Source: Protea cynaroides | Taxonomy: Eukaryota > Streptophyta > Magnoliopsida > Proteales > Proteaceae | Assembly: GCA_028583415.1 (NCBI GenBank) | Contig: CM053270.1 | Location: forward strand, 66,585,022-66,649,021 | DNA: 64,000 bases | Direction: 5' to 3' | Shown: one piece after another, positions 45,574-57,021 of the stretch | Layout: every line of letters begins with the position of its first letter | How positions within the stretch are numbered: position 1 is the stretch's first letter | Notes under the pieces: model-generated | Told to the model about the DNA's origin: nothing | Database searches by the model: none | What the model saw: only the letters and a program-made list of their open reading frames with translations | Translations under genes and position numbers: made by a program

Positions 45574-46395
45574 TGAGCTTTCACGCATTTTGCAAAACCG
45601 CTCGGGGAGATTATTCCGGAACAACGGAACCAAATCTCAAAAGTGAAACTGACACCTCGCACACGCAAGCCCCAAAGTCAGAACCGAAGGTGAGCTTTCA
45701 CGCATTTTGCGGAACCGCTCGGGAGATTATTCTCGAACAAAGGAATCAAATCTCAAAAGTGAAACTGACATCTCACACACGCGAGCCCCAAAGTCAGAAT
45801 CGAAGGTGAGCTTTCACGCATTTCGCGGAATCACTCGGGGAGATTATTCCCGAATGAAGGAATCAAATCTCAAAAGTGAAACTGACACCTCGCACATGCG
45901 AGCCCCAAAGTCAGAATCTAAGACGAGCTTTCACGCATTTCGCGGAACTGCTCGGGGAGATTATTTCCGAACAAAGGAATCAAATCTCAAAAGCAAAACT
46001 GACACCTCGCACACGTGAGCCCCAAATTCAGAATCGAAGGCGAGCTTTCACGCATTTTGTGAAACCGCTCGGGAGATTATTTTCGAACAAAGGAATCAAA
46101 TCTCAAAAGCGAAAACTGACATCTCGCACACGCGAGCCCCAAAGTCAGAATCGAATGAGAGCTTTCACGTGTTTTACGGAATCGCTCGGGGAGATTATTC
46201 CCGAACGAAGGAATCAAATCTCAAAAGCAAAACTGACTCGCACACGCGAGTCCCAAAGTCAGAATCGAAGGCGAGCTTTCACGCATTTCACGGAACCGCT
46301 CGGGGAGATTATTCCCGAACAAAGGAATCCAATCTCAAAAGAGAAACTGACACCTCGCACACGCGAGCCCCAAAGTCAAAATCGAAGGCGAGAGG
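45574..46395. repeat. 117-bp tandem array (about 7 copies) in the Tat 3' region
   Basis: The landmark gagctttcacgcattt recurs at 45,574, 45,692, 45,808, 45,925, 46,042, 46,159 (with cacgtgttt) and 46,273; a truncated unit starts at 46,390. Spacing is 114-118 bp. Units also share aggaatcaaatctcaaaag and cctcgcacacgcgagcccc. Long plus-strand frames across the array are by-products of a period of 39 codons. It lies between the last ORF and the 3' LTR. Confidence 0.95.
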
Positions 46396-46825
46396 CTGGC
46401 GCCTCAATGAACAAGGACCGCATTAGCGTGAACTGACAAAATTCGTCGAACAAAAGCTGAGACATCTTATACTCAGTAGGATCACAACCATAAGAGATTC
46501 ACCGACGATGCATGGGATGAATCAGAAGATAGGCAAGCTCAAGGCAACCAAACAAGAGTTAAATACCTAAGGTAGGTATCAAGCATCAATCATGAGATGA
46601 ATAAAGCATTAAATGGTGATGAAATAACTAAGATGAACAATGAGGAGATTTTCATTCAAGGTCAGAAGTAAACATCACAATGGCAGCGTACTAAATGTAA
46701 ACATCAGTGCATACAAATACAGAGCAATGTTAATTCAGGTAACAAAGGACCTGGGACATCCTTAAGGGACAAACACTTGAACGGGGGGGGAGGGTTCTAG
46801 TCAAAACCATGGTAGCCCGGTTCCC

Positions 46826-47827
46826 CTAGGCAGAGGCAATGTTTTGAACCAAATATGGAGTTAGCTCCCTGCAAGGCACTGGCTCATCAAGAGATTCATG
46901 TACAGGAGGTGGTAGGCCATGTTGTTGATGAAGTCGATTCGGAGAGTAGAACGTCGTATGTGTAAGACCCATAAATTGGACATGAGTGCCGCCCGGGGTG
47001 CTCATCACGACACGATTCTCTCTCCACCAACTACAACTCCATCAGATGTCTGTAGATCTGATCATGGTAAGGCGACTTGGCCAATCTGTCTCTTTGTGGA
47101 AGTTTGCACCATTGGCTCTCCCCCAGTATTGGTTATGTGTGAACTCAAGAACTTGTAGAGCTGGAATCAAATTCAATCTCTCTAGGAGCCAAGATTGCAG
47201 TAAATGCGACGACCCTATAAATCGATCAAACTCGAACTTGCTGTTACGCCTCACCATCACATCAAGGCCGTTCAAAGTTTCTGCCAAAACAGTTGGCATA
47301 ATATCACCACCATCATTAGCATGGACAATGAGGTCCACTATGGCAGGGGACTCTGTGCGCTTCTGGCTTCTTAGCAAGTAACGAGCTATCATGCAGTAGA
47401 TGAATACTCTTCCCCTCTGCACCTTTGCTTGGAAGTCCTCAGGGTCTTTGCATGCACACCTTTTGGTCATTTTCTGGATGTCCAAACCCCCATTCTTGAA
47501 GAAAATTTTGACTTCTTCCTTGCTCAACTCGAAGTGTTCTCGGATCTTCTGAGTGTACTCACCCCGAAGTGGAGGTTTGAAGATCCTCTCTCTGTAAGGG
47601 TACATCAGACATGCCCTGAATTCCTCCACTGTAGGGCACATCATTGCATCACCAAATTTGAAGACATGCATTGAGGGGTCCCAAAATTTGACGACTGCTT
47701 TCAATAGACCAGGACAGAGGCGCATATTCTAAAGGCCACATAGAGCTTCGAGATGATATGTCTTTAAAGGTGAAGTATCTCTCCCAGAGTTGAACCATTC
47801 CCACTTCCTAAGACTTTTGTTCATGTT
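46826..47827 (-). pseudogene. DUF7745-like ORF downstream of Tat integrase
   Basis: Same strand as gag-pol, between integrase and the 3' LTR. The main frame complement(47,042..47,725) reads LLKAVVKFWDPSMHVFKFGD, then MCPTVEEFRACLMYP, IVDLIVHANDGGDI and PALQVLEFTHNQYWGR, the signature of the plant DUF7745 / mobile-domain-like family (FWDP...F.FG...CPT.EE). An upstream in-frame stretch from 47,827 (KSLRKWEWFNSGRDTSPLKT) is separated by one TAG at 47,731. The C-terminus continues in another frame to 46,826 (TPGGTHVQFMGLTHTTF). Function in the element is unknown; the family spreads with plant transposons. Confidence 0.75.
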
Positions 47828-48522
47828 GTCGCGCAGCTATCAAACAAAAGGGTCAGTCTTGTACATCACAAAAGTAGTAAACAAAGGGTTCAAGCCCACA
47901 ATAAAGTGTTCATACAGTTGAGAGGTCTCCCACTTAAGAGTGCATAAACATGAATATTTGAATGCATTCTAATAAATCATGTATAGCTTTACTGCATATT
48001 ATAGCTATGTCTGTGCACTATATCCTAATAGTCAGACAAAGTGCAAAGAAGATGAAGGCCTAGCTAGGCTGATAAGAAGCTATCCACACGGTTGACCGTG
48101 GGTGGATCTTTGGGCTGCTTATGTAGAGTGACTGATCCCCAAGAGAGGATGCCACCTTTTGGGCAAAGAAACATGGACCTTGGAATTTGGGACGTCATCG
48201 AACGGATGAACGACAGATGAATTCCAGTCGAGTTATAGGATTTTAAATGTATAGAATGACCTACTCACAAGAGACAGTTCCATACAGATTCGCTCTCAAA
48301 GGAAAGAAGCCAAAGATGTAAACTCTGGGAACCCGTTGAATTGGAGAACGGGAGAAGAGTATCGGCCATAGAAGGATTTCTTTCTTTGATAATGATGAAA
48401 ATGCACGACCTTTTGGCTGATAATAAGCCCGATCAGATCGAAGAGGTCCAAGGTTTCACAAACTATGGAAGTCCAACCCCTCTTTTTTTTTTTTTCTTTT
48501 TTTTTTTTTTCAGGGGGTAGAA
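47828..48522. other. Spacer between integrase and the DUF7745-like ORF
   Basis: No coding region recognised. A pyrimidine tract (48,482-48,512) directly follows the integrase stop. Confidence 0.5.
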
Positions 48523-49896
48523 CTAAACATAGTACTTCTTTACCTGATCCAGATTTGTCAGATACTGTAATTCTTCGCCATCAAGGTCGGTCAACCGTAT
48601 AGCCTTGCCTGGGAGGATTTCTTTGACAATAAAAGGTCTACTCCAGTTTGGACGAAACTTACCCCTAGGGTCATGTATGGGAGCCCTTTGCTCTTTTAGC
48701 ACCAAGTCTCCAACTACCAAGTGACGAGGATGTACTTTCTTATTGAAGGTGGCAGCAATCCTCTGCTGATACTTCTTTGAATTGTTTGCAGCCCTCATCC
48801 TTTTTTCATCAATAAAATTTAATTCCTCATATCTCGCTCGCCTCCATTCGGCCTCGGAGATCTTAGATTCCATAAGGGTCCTCAAGGAAGGGACCTCTAA
48901 TTCTATGGGAAGAACTGCCTCCATACCATAGACCAAGGAGTAGGGAGTTGCTCCTGTAGATGTCCTAACCGAAGTGCGATAGGCCCATAAAGCATAGGGA
49001 AGCTTATCCGCCCAGTTCGTGTTAGTTTGTGCCATCTTCTGCAGGATAACCTTGATGTTCTTGTTAGCTGCCTCGACTACCCCATTTGTCTATGGGCGAT
49101 AAGGGGAAGACCTATGTTGATTGATATGGAACTTCTCACACAAGTCTTGCACCTTACCCCTGAAATGTGTACCTTGATCAGATATCAAATCCTGAAGCAT
49201 GCCGTGGCGGCAAATGTTGTACTCTTGTAAGAACTTGGCCACTTTGTTGGCAGCGAGCTTGGCATAGGACTGTGCCTCCACCCACTTGGTAAAATAATCT
49301 ATGGCAACCAGGATAAACTCATGTCCATTGGATGCCTTGGGGTTTATCTTCCCAATCACGTTTATACCCCAGGTCGAATACGGCCAAGGAGAGCTCAAAA
49401 TGTGCAACTCTGTTGGGGGCACATGGATAAGATGGGCAAATATCTGACACTTGTGACATCTTTTCACAAAGTCGACACAGTCTGCTTCCATTGTGTTCCA
49501 ATAATACCCCAAGCGTAGGATCTTTTGAGCAAGCATCCTGGCATTCATGTGGGGTCCACATATCCCTTCATGGATTTGTTTATTAACATTCCGGGCCTGT
49601 TCCTCATCGACACAAACCAACTGGACTCCATCATAAGACCTCTTATATAGAATATCTTCACATAATATGAACTGGGCAGCACGTCTCCTCAGGGCTTTCT
49701 TCTCTCCTGATGTCGCATCTATAGGGTATTTAGATTCCCTGATGAAATCCACTATAGGGGCAAACCAAGGTCGACCATCTGCTGTCAGCGCATTGACCTC
49801 TTCATCCATGTAAGCTGGCTGTATCATTCTTTCAATTATCAAAGGTTGCATCTTCTCATTTGGGTTATCCCCAATCATTGACGCTAGCATTGCCAA
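48523..49896 (-). pseudogene. Tat integrase with one in-frame stop and an altered DDE triad
   Basis: The two frames 49,090-49,896 and 48,523-49,035 are in register, separated by a single TAG just after HRSSPYRP. The zinc-binding part HEGICGPH...CVDFVKRCHKC is intact. The first catalytic position reads WGINVIGK (codon AAC), where the family has D; ISDQGTHFRG (D) and NGVVEAANK (E) are kept. The C-terminal part has ALWAYRTSVRTSTGATPYSL and ends LTNLDQVKKYYV without a chromodomain, as usual for Tat. It would integrate element cDNA; here it should be inactive. Confidence 0.88.
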
Positions 49897-49920
49897 CGCA
49901 TCAGCGTATCGATTTGTATC

Positions 49921-50698
49921 TCATGGGAAATAGCCAAAATCTATTTCTTTGAATTTACTGGCCAAGACCTGAGCCCAATGTTTATAAGGTACGAGCTTTT
50001 CATCTCTTGTCTTCCAGTCTTCCCTGACTTGATAGATGACGACTGAAGAGTCTCCATACACTTTCAATTTTTGTACACCAAAGGACAAAGCCGCTCGGAG
50101 TCCTCTCACATAGGCTTCGTACTCTGCAATATTGTTTGTGCATTCGAACTCCAAACGAAAAGATAAAGGTATGAAGACACCGTCAGGATCGACTAACAAT
50201 ACCCCAGCTCCATATCCTCGATGATTTGTGGCGCCGTCAAAGAACATCACCCAAGTGTCATCCCCCAGTTCTTCCTGTAATAGTGGAGACTTCTTCACCA
50301 GGAAATACGTCCTCCAATTGCTTAAGATTTTCTTCGATTGGGAGTGATGAAAAATGCTCAGCGATCACACTCCCCTTGATAGACTTTTGGTTCATGTAGG
50401 TAATATCAAACTCCGAAAGCAGCAACAACCACCGTGCCATTCTTCCTGTCAAGGCTGGTTTCTCGAAAAGGTACTTGATCGGGTCCATACGGGAGATGAG
50501 GACAATAGGATATGAGAGCATGTAATATCTCAATCTCCTCGTTACCCAGACCAAAGCCGTGCATGTTTTCTCCAAAGGGGTATAGTTAACCTCATAGCCC
50601 ATGAACTTCTTGCTCAAATAATACACAGCCCTCTCAGTACGTCCATCTTCATCATGCTGGGAAATCATGGATCCCATTGAATCTTCTAAGACAGACAA
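49921..50698 (-). pseudogene. Tat RNase H and second archaeal-type RNase H
   Basis: Frame 50,258-50,698 is the RT-linked RNase H (AVYYLSKKF, YTPLEKTCTALVW, SIKGSVIAEHFSSLP). Frame 49,921-50,298 is a second RNase H domain with FFDGATNHRGYGAGVLL, NNIAEYEAYVRGL and VYGDSSVVI, supplying the D-E-D residues. The tandem pair is diagnostic of the Tat lineage. The frames overlap by 41 nt in different phases, indicating a frameshift. A stop also separates RT from the first RNase H at 50,700. Confidence 0.87.
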
Positions 50699-50701
50699 AT
50701 A

Positions 50702-51289
50702 CTACAGAAGTGGTCTCCCAGGGGTTGGTGGAACCGAAATTGGTGGATTAGTCAGATATTCATTGATCCTATCGAAAGCCAACTGGCATTGGGGATTCCA
50801 AGTTTTTGGCTGGTCCTTCCTTAATAGCTTGAAAATAGGTTCATAGATGGCTGTCAGATGCGCTATGAATCTGTTTATGTACTGCACTCTTCCTAGGAAT
50901 CCTCTGATCTCCTTTTCTGTTCGTGGAGGAGGCATTTCAGATATAGCTTTAATCTTGGCTGGGTCAATCTCTATACCCCTCTCACTCACCAAGAAGCCCA
51001 ACATTTTTCCAGCAGTTACTCCAAAAGCAAACTTCTGTGGATTCAGTCTCAACTTGTATCGCTTTATCCGTTCAAAGAATGTCCTCAATGCCGTGAAGTG
51101 ATCCTCCTTGGTAATCGACTTCACAATCATATCATCTACATATACTTCAACTTCCTTATGGATTAAGTCATGGAGGACAGTAGTAGCCATTCTTTGGTAA
51201 GTGGCCCCAGTATTCTTAAGCCCAAATGGCATTACTGCATAACAATAAGTACCCCAATCTGTAGTGAATGAAGTCTTCTCTTTGTCCTC
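50702..51289 (-). pseudogene. Tat reverse transcriptase, N-terminally deleted
   Basis: Starts within RT at KTSFTTDWGTYCYAVMPFGL (reading upstream of the ATG at 51,232). It keeps the catalytic loop VYVDDMIVKS, NPQKFAFGVTAGKMLGFLVS and the thumb/connection EIRGFLGRVQYINRFIAHL. The fingers and the motif with the first catalytic aspartate are missing, because gag is joined directly to this point. Confidence 0.88.
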
Positions 51290-51856
51290 TCAAGTGTAAG
51301 AACCATTTGTGAGCGCCACCAGATAGAGAGAACTGGAATGCATGGAAAACTGCTCATCTGTGAACCCTCTCCTAATCCTCAAGATACCAGTAAATGATCT
51401 AAGATGGGTGGTGGGGCAACCTGATCCGTCAAATTTATCTACAGGCCATTTGAATTTATCTGGCAGCTTGGCCTCTGGGAAGTAATTCACTCCCTTAGCG
51501 TCTATAATCTGATCTTCCATTCCTTTCATTCCTCTGAGCAGGTGTTCTACATTGTGCAACCGACTCATGACGGCTGAACTGGCCAATAGTTTATCCACCT
51601 CCGATAGCTTACTGGGGGAAGGCTCTTGAATCACTATCCGGGGCGAAGGAGATACATTTATGGGGGTGGTGGGACCATTGCCCCCCTCAGGTGAGGCTGC
51701 TGCATTGGAGGCTGTTTGCGGCCCAAGATTCATATTTTGCTTGACCAATCCTACCATGGCATGAACTGTTCGCTCCAAACTGGTAAGTCTGGTGGTCAAA
51801 ATGGCGATTGGATCCTCAAGGGGCTCATGACGATCTTCTATCTCATGGTCTTCCAT
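51290..51856 (-). pseudogene. Tat gag, N-terminal part only
   Basis: Starts MEDHEIEDRHEPLEDP, carries a coiled-coil-like LTTRLTSLERTVHAMVGLV, a disordered middle, and KLPDKFKWPVDKFDGSGCP leading into the gag core (TTHLRSFTG). It breaks off at SSSLYLVALTNGSYT by a frame change within the usual hydrophobic gag motif and then joins RT. The rest of gag and the entire protease are gone. Confidence 0.82.
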
Positions 51857-52833
51857 TTCCTCTGCCAGACTAACTAAGTCTCTAGGATATCCCTGAGTTG
51901 ATTGAAAACTAGGGACTCTATGTAGTCTCCTAGAGGTGGGATCCCTTACCCAACTGGATGTTATGTTTCAACTCTCCTGAAGATGACATGAAATGTGGAA
52001 CAGGGGAACAAAGGTCAGGACTCTAACAGATAAGGAGAACCAAGAATAATGATGAACATGCATGCATCAAAGCTGACTCAACTAGACAAAGTTAGATCCT
52101 GTGCAAGAACTCCATTAAGTTAATCCTCGCCAATTCTGGCGATTCAGATTGATTCTTTGGTTGGTTTTTAGCAAGAGGGTATCTGTGAAACAAACTATAC
52201 CTCCGGCTGAAATTCCAACCAAATAAACACATCGGGATCACTGGATTTGGGAGGGATTCACCGTCTGAGAGGACGCGCACAGGATATCAAAAAATTTCGA
52301 TTCAATCTTGAACAAATGAGTGATGGCTTTATCAGTGACCACCCGCATTAAGCTAGGTGAAACTGGGTAAAGACAACACTTAGGTGTTCAGGGATGAATC
52401 AAGCATACAAGTGTCAATAATGTGATAATGGGACACGACAAGGCTACCTTGACAAGGATAAGAATGCCTATCACCGTATACACGATGAGTCAAAGACACC
52501 AACATCCCTTTATATACCCGCATAGCCGCAGGTACAGACCAAGGTTGTGGCTTCGCCTGGCAGGTCATCCAATATACACTGGAGCCTGTTTCAGCTAACC
52601 ACGAGGTTTGTAATAATAGTAACCAATATCTCAAGAACCATGATATCACTATATCATAAAATAATCAGCAATGTATACAATGCACCTAAACAATCAAGGC
52701 TACAAGCAATGGTTTTCGCTACTTCTACACCTAACTACAACCTAAAGCCCCAAGATATAAGTTTATGCATAAGGAGAAAGGGATAGGGATTTACAATCTG
52801 GAGTCTGGCATGAATCCCCAACGGAGTCGCCAC
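51857..52833 (-). other. Tat 5' leader and primer-binding site
   Basis: About 0.98 kb between the 5' LTR and gag. The primer-binding site is complement(52,815..52,832), TGGCGACTCCGTTGGGGA, 1 nt from the LTR. From memory this type belongs to Tat/Ogre elements and a tRNA-Arg; I did not verify the tRNA. The same leader, diverged, lies at 38,191-39,190. Confidence 0.75.
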
Positions 52834-55800
52834 TGTGAGGACATGGGAAAAAAATCAATCTTCTTGAAATTTTTAATTTGGATTTATCCTCATTTTTAAA
52901 ATTGAGTTTTCATATAGTTAAAGTTGTCTACCCTCATTACACTCAAACTGGGATCTGGAAGTTCTCACCTTCAGATCCCATCCACTCATGCCAGTGGAGG
53001 GTAAGAAGACTGGAGTCGCCACCTAGATAAGGTCTAGGACCTATAAATGATGTCCCTCAATGGAGGAACACTAATGACTCACGCAAATGGAACGGCTATC
53101 TTGTCTCACCAAAGGCGGGTAAGTGCCAAATTACGAGTTGGGAAGGTGTTAGGCACCCAACTCGCCCGGTTAAACCAGTCTCCCTAACTCCTATCCTTTC
53201 CTACAGTTTATGAATACTTGGGACTATCTAAATACATTACAAGGTAAAAAGGAGAATCCTAAGTTAATTTATAATTTGCTAACTAGGCATGGAATAAGCT
53301 GAAATTAAAAAATTTAGACAAGAAAAGTAATTACAAAATGAATCAAAGAATTTAAAGAATAGTTTAATCATACATCAAAAGAAAAGAAAAAAAATGATAT
53401 ATAACATATGATCGAGGTCTGGGAAAATCCCAGGTAGCCTACGTATCCCTGTGCGGCGGGAATCAGGCCAAACGTAGTTCGGGCGAGTGTGTACGTACCG
53501 AGTGTGTACAAGAGAAGAGGGACGCTTCCAAAATGTTGGAACGCATCCCAAGCGATGGACGCTCCCATAATCATGGAACACATCCAATGATGAGAGATGT
53601 CCCCACAACAGTGGGACCCATCTCAGTGTTGAGTTACTCCCTATCACAAGGAAGTCCCCTCGGTGAGGTAATCCCATAATACATGGAACTTACCTCAATT
53701 TGAGTGTGTATGTGTGTGTGAAAATGATGCTCCCAAAATATTGGAACACATCCGAAGGATGAGATGTTTCCACAACAGTGGAACCCATCTCAAGGTGTAG
53801 AGGTATTCCCTTCGACAGGAAAATCCCTTCACTGAGGTAATCCCATAATACATGGAACTTACCTCAATTTGACCGAGCGTGGAGCGACCAAACTCCCCCG
53901 CAGCCTACGTATCCCTCAAGACCTCTGTCTCTCAAGAATCAGATCAAGCGTAGTTCCCATGAGTTAATGGGTTGCTGGACCCCACATGGTATCACTCAAG
54001 AGATGCTCTGACCTCAGCTCCCCTGCATACGGCAAGAGTAAACTAACATTCTGAAAACGACTGGTCTGTAGACCAACTCCCAAATATGGGAAACGAAATG
54101 CCCTCAAGCCACAAATGAATCTGGATAATGGCTAGATTGGATATCAAACATGATTACAACCGTCGCAAGATACATAAACAACATGAACTCATAAATAATC
54201 ACCCTCATGTGGATAGCAACACGATAAGCAATGAAAATATGCTTAAATCCACACTAAGCCAAGTATAGGTTGAAACAGGTTTAACATGATTAAACCAGTC
54301 CAAACAAAAATCCCAACAGACTTAAATACCATTTAACCACTCCCACTACGGGGTTGAATCAACCTGACACTAAAGAACAATTTTCCCAATATTAAAATCG
54401 AGCTAACCAAAGAATTTTGACCAAGCCAAACATAGGACCAAACCAAGCATTTAATGTTGATCCAACTTGAATGTATAGGTCGGATAAAATAACATGGGTT
54501 CTTTCAAGTACTAAACCGAACCAGAAATGGCAAGTCTTAAAATGGGTTTCAATAGGTTAAAAGAAGGTTACAACATGAATTTGGTTACAAAGAAAATCAG
54601 ATTGAGAACCCTTGGTTACTTCAAGAAATGGACAAATTACAATAATGAAAACCAATTACAACTAGACAAATGGTTATAAAACAAATTGCAATAAGAAAAA
54701 GAAATAAAACCAACAAAAGGAAAGCACCTCCTACAGTAAAGGAAAATATTATAAAAATGTAAAGTAATTAAAGAAAACTCAATGGAAACTTATGAAAGTG
54801 TTAAGCAGGCAACACTTATAGCAAGAGAAAGAATCAGATTTGATATTAAAAAAAACAAGATAGAAACAAGCACAAAACCAGACTTTGCCACAGGGATGCA
54901 ACAACTAAGCAGACCAGATTATTAAAATTTGGGAAATGACTCAAAACAAGACTGGACATGACATTGAAAGAAATATAGCTAAACAAATCACAGACCATGT
55001 TTTTATACAAAAGACTAAAGGGTCAAACAGCAATAAACCCCACTCAAACTAAATAACAAACAACAACAATAGTAAAAAAAAAAGGAACAAGCTAAACTCC
55101 ATCTTAATCGAACCTGATTCTGCAAGTGGCATAAAACCAAAGCTTCCTCTCAATTTGAATTACATGATCAACTTGATACAAATAGTAACATCTTCAAATG
55201 CATCAAAATGCATCAATAAGGTCATCTCAAAGCACATCTTCAAATGCATCAAAATGCAAGTTGGTGTCACCATTCAATCCATCATAAAAGCTCGAGTTTC
55301 AAAATAAACAATTAAAGAAATCAGAGTTACAACACATACGGTTCTCCATACTCTTTAAATGATCACTTATAACACAGAGATAAAGATAACCAGGTCTAAA
55401 CAATAAGGTAGCATCAATAAACAGAGAAAGTGATGAAGCTTACCTCGATCAAGGTCTTCGAATTATTCCCAACAGTCGGAAGTGTATTGACAACTTCTCC
55501 AAGAGCAATTTATAGAAGGTCGTCTTCATTCCCCTCTCTTTACCTTTCTCTGATTTCTCTTCTCCAAATCCCTCTCTGTAGCTATTCCTTCTTCTTCTTT
55601 TTCTTCTATTCAATCTCTTCTACTTCTCCAATTACAGCCCCTTTTCCAGCTGCGGTTTCTTCTCTATTTCCCTCTCTATTTTGCTTTCATGGATCCCCCT
55701 TCTACTATCAACACTCTCTCACGCTCCCTCTGTTTTTCCATCAAACGGAAATCTCAGAAATCCCCCTGGTCACCCATTCGGTTTCCCTCCTTGCCGCCCT

Positions 55801-56192
55801 GCTCAGCTCTCTCTTTCGCTCTCTCTGCCTCTGATTTTTCTTCCTCCTTTTTTTATTGATTTTTTTTCTTTTTGGTCCTTGATCCCTTCTTTTTAGGGAT
55901 CTGGGCCATTTGTTTGTTGTTTGTTCTTTTTTTTTCTTTTCGATCCCTTCTTTAGGGATCCAGAATATTCCTTTTTTTCTCTTCTTTTTTTTTTCTTCTT
56001 TTTTTTATTTGTACCCAAACTACCCCCACCCCTTTTTTCATTTTACACGAAATATATATATACACACAAAATTTTTCATTATTAAAATTATTATTATTTT
56101 TTAATTTAATTTTTTTTATATACCCCTCTCATTGCGTATGGTACCCCAATGAGAGCGAGGATCCCCGCAGTGGTAAAATTTGGGTACTGACA
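52834..56192 (-). repeat. 5' LTR of the 14-kb Tat element
   Basis: 3,359 bp, colinear with 42,053-45,408 over its full length, with scattered substitutions and differences in homopolymer runs (a long A-run at 44,264 against a short one at 55,074). Minus-strand start TGTCAGTACCC. Confidence 0.93.
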
Positions 56193-56598
56193 GAGTCCTA
56201 TCTCTATGCCGTAGGAAACTGTGCTAGGATAGGACCTACTGTGATGACATATAGGATTGGTTAGTTGCAACCTAGTTTGCAAGCCCTCGCCAATAAGGGC
56301 TTACATGTTGGTATGGGTAGGGCATCAGGGAAAGTGTTGGCTGTGTTTGATCCGGACAATTTAGCTCTCTCTCTATTCCATGGTCGGTGCATGTGGGACA
56401 ATAGTGGTGTTTGATCCATTGGGCGGATTCACACACTTGTATAGAGGTGCAGTGGCCGCCAATCCTTTCTATAGCACATTGCAAACTTAAAACTAGACCA
56501 TAATATGAATGTTACTCATGCATGATGTGTATTGCATTGTCTGATTGCCTTACTAAGCTAAGTTGTAAGCTCACCCTTGTATATATACATGTTTTTAG

Positions 56599-56732
56599 AT
56601 GTTGATGTAGGCTATACTGTGGAGGACTACGTGGATGCTCCAGTATATGGAAAAGTTGCTGCCCTAGAAGTGCAAGCAGGGGAGGATGAGCATGACGCTT
56701 CATGCGAGTGCCCTTACTGCGTGTACCTCTAG
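56599..56732 (+). other. Conserved CxCxxC open frame in the solo LTR
   Basis: Follows the acceptor-like ACATGTTTTTAG. It encodes (D)VDVGYTVEDYV... ending DEHDASCECPYCVYL-stop, in the same phase and without indels relative to 25,820-25,956. Third-position changes (GGA/GGC, TAC/TAT, GTT/GTG, GAC/GAT, TGT/TGC, GTC/GTG) and conservative replacements (F/Y, D/E) dominate the first and last thirds. Confidence 0.55.
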
Positions 56733-57021
56733 GATGGTTTTCATTTATTTTATTTATTTCAGTTGAATTTTATAAACAATGCAAGGATATTTATTTATGT
56801 TTTGATATTTGAATAATTGGATAACTTATTTAATTTATCAATAGAGTACTCAATTCATTTAATTTAAGACTTCCACTGTATTTATTTATATTCTGATTAT
56901 GGTTATGTGCAATGGTTTGTGTTAGTGGACACGGTCTTATGGAGATCCTGGTATAAACCGTTGGTTTAGTGGAGGTTCACTCACACTTCTGGTTTAGCCA
57001 AAATTGGGGTGTGACAACATA

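Larger units (their letters stand above)
42053..56192 (-). mobile_element. 14.1-kb Tat-lineage Ty3/gypsy element, complete ends
   Basis: LTRs at 42,053-45,408 (3,356 bp) and 52,834-56,192 (3,359 bp), TG...CA ends, with perfect target duplication gagtc (42,048-42,052 and 56,193-56,197). The minus-strand coding order from the right is primer site, leader, truncated gag, RT remnant, RNase H, second (archaeal-type) RNase H, integrase, a DUF7745-like ORF, a 117-bp tandem array and the 3' LTR. The dual RNase H and long LTRs mark the Tat/Ogre lineage. A deletion removed the end of gag, the protease and the start of RT; stops and a catalytic D-to-N change affect the rest, so it must have moved with help in trans or decayed after insertion. 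Confidence 0.93.
40694..57016 (+). mobile_element. Solo Tekay-type LTR, split by the 14-kb Tat element
   Basis: Starts TGTAAGACCCGCACTCC and ends GGGGTGTGACA, flanked by a perfect 5-bp duplication acata (40,689-40,693 and 57,017-57,021). Removing the Tat insertion (42,053-56,192 plus 5 bp) leaves about 2,178 bp with no internal coding region, so this is a solo LTR left by LTR-LTR recombination. It is homologous over its length to the Tekay LTRs but well diverged, and lies in the opposite orientation. It landed in the LINE ORF2. Confidence 0.92.

Noticed and set aside
45574..46395. Regularly spaced repeats resembling a CRISPR array
   Set aside because: Units are contiguous, 117 bp long, without variable spacers, inside a plant retrotransposon.
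45573..46436. Three long overlapping plus-strand frames encoding repeated SFHAF/QNRRRAFTHF-type peptides
   Set aside because: They are translations of the 117-bp tandem array (period divisible by 3), antisense to the element, with no family resemblance.
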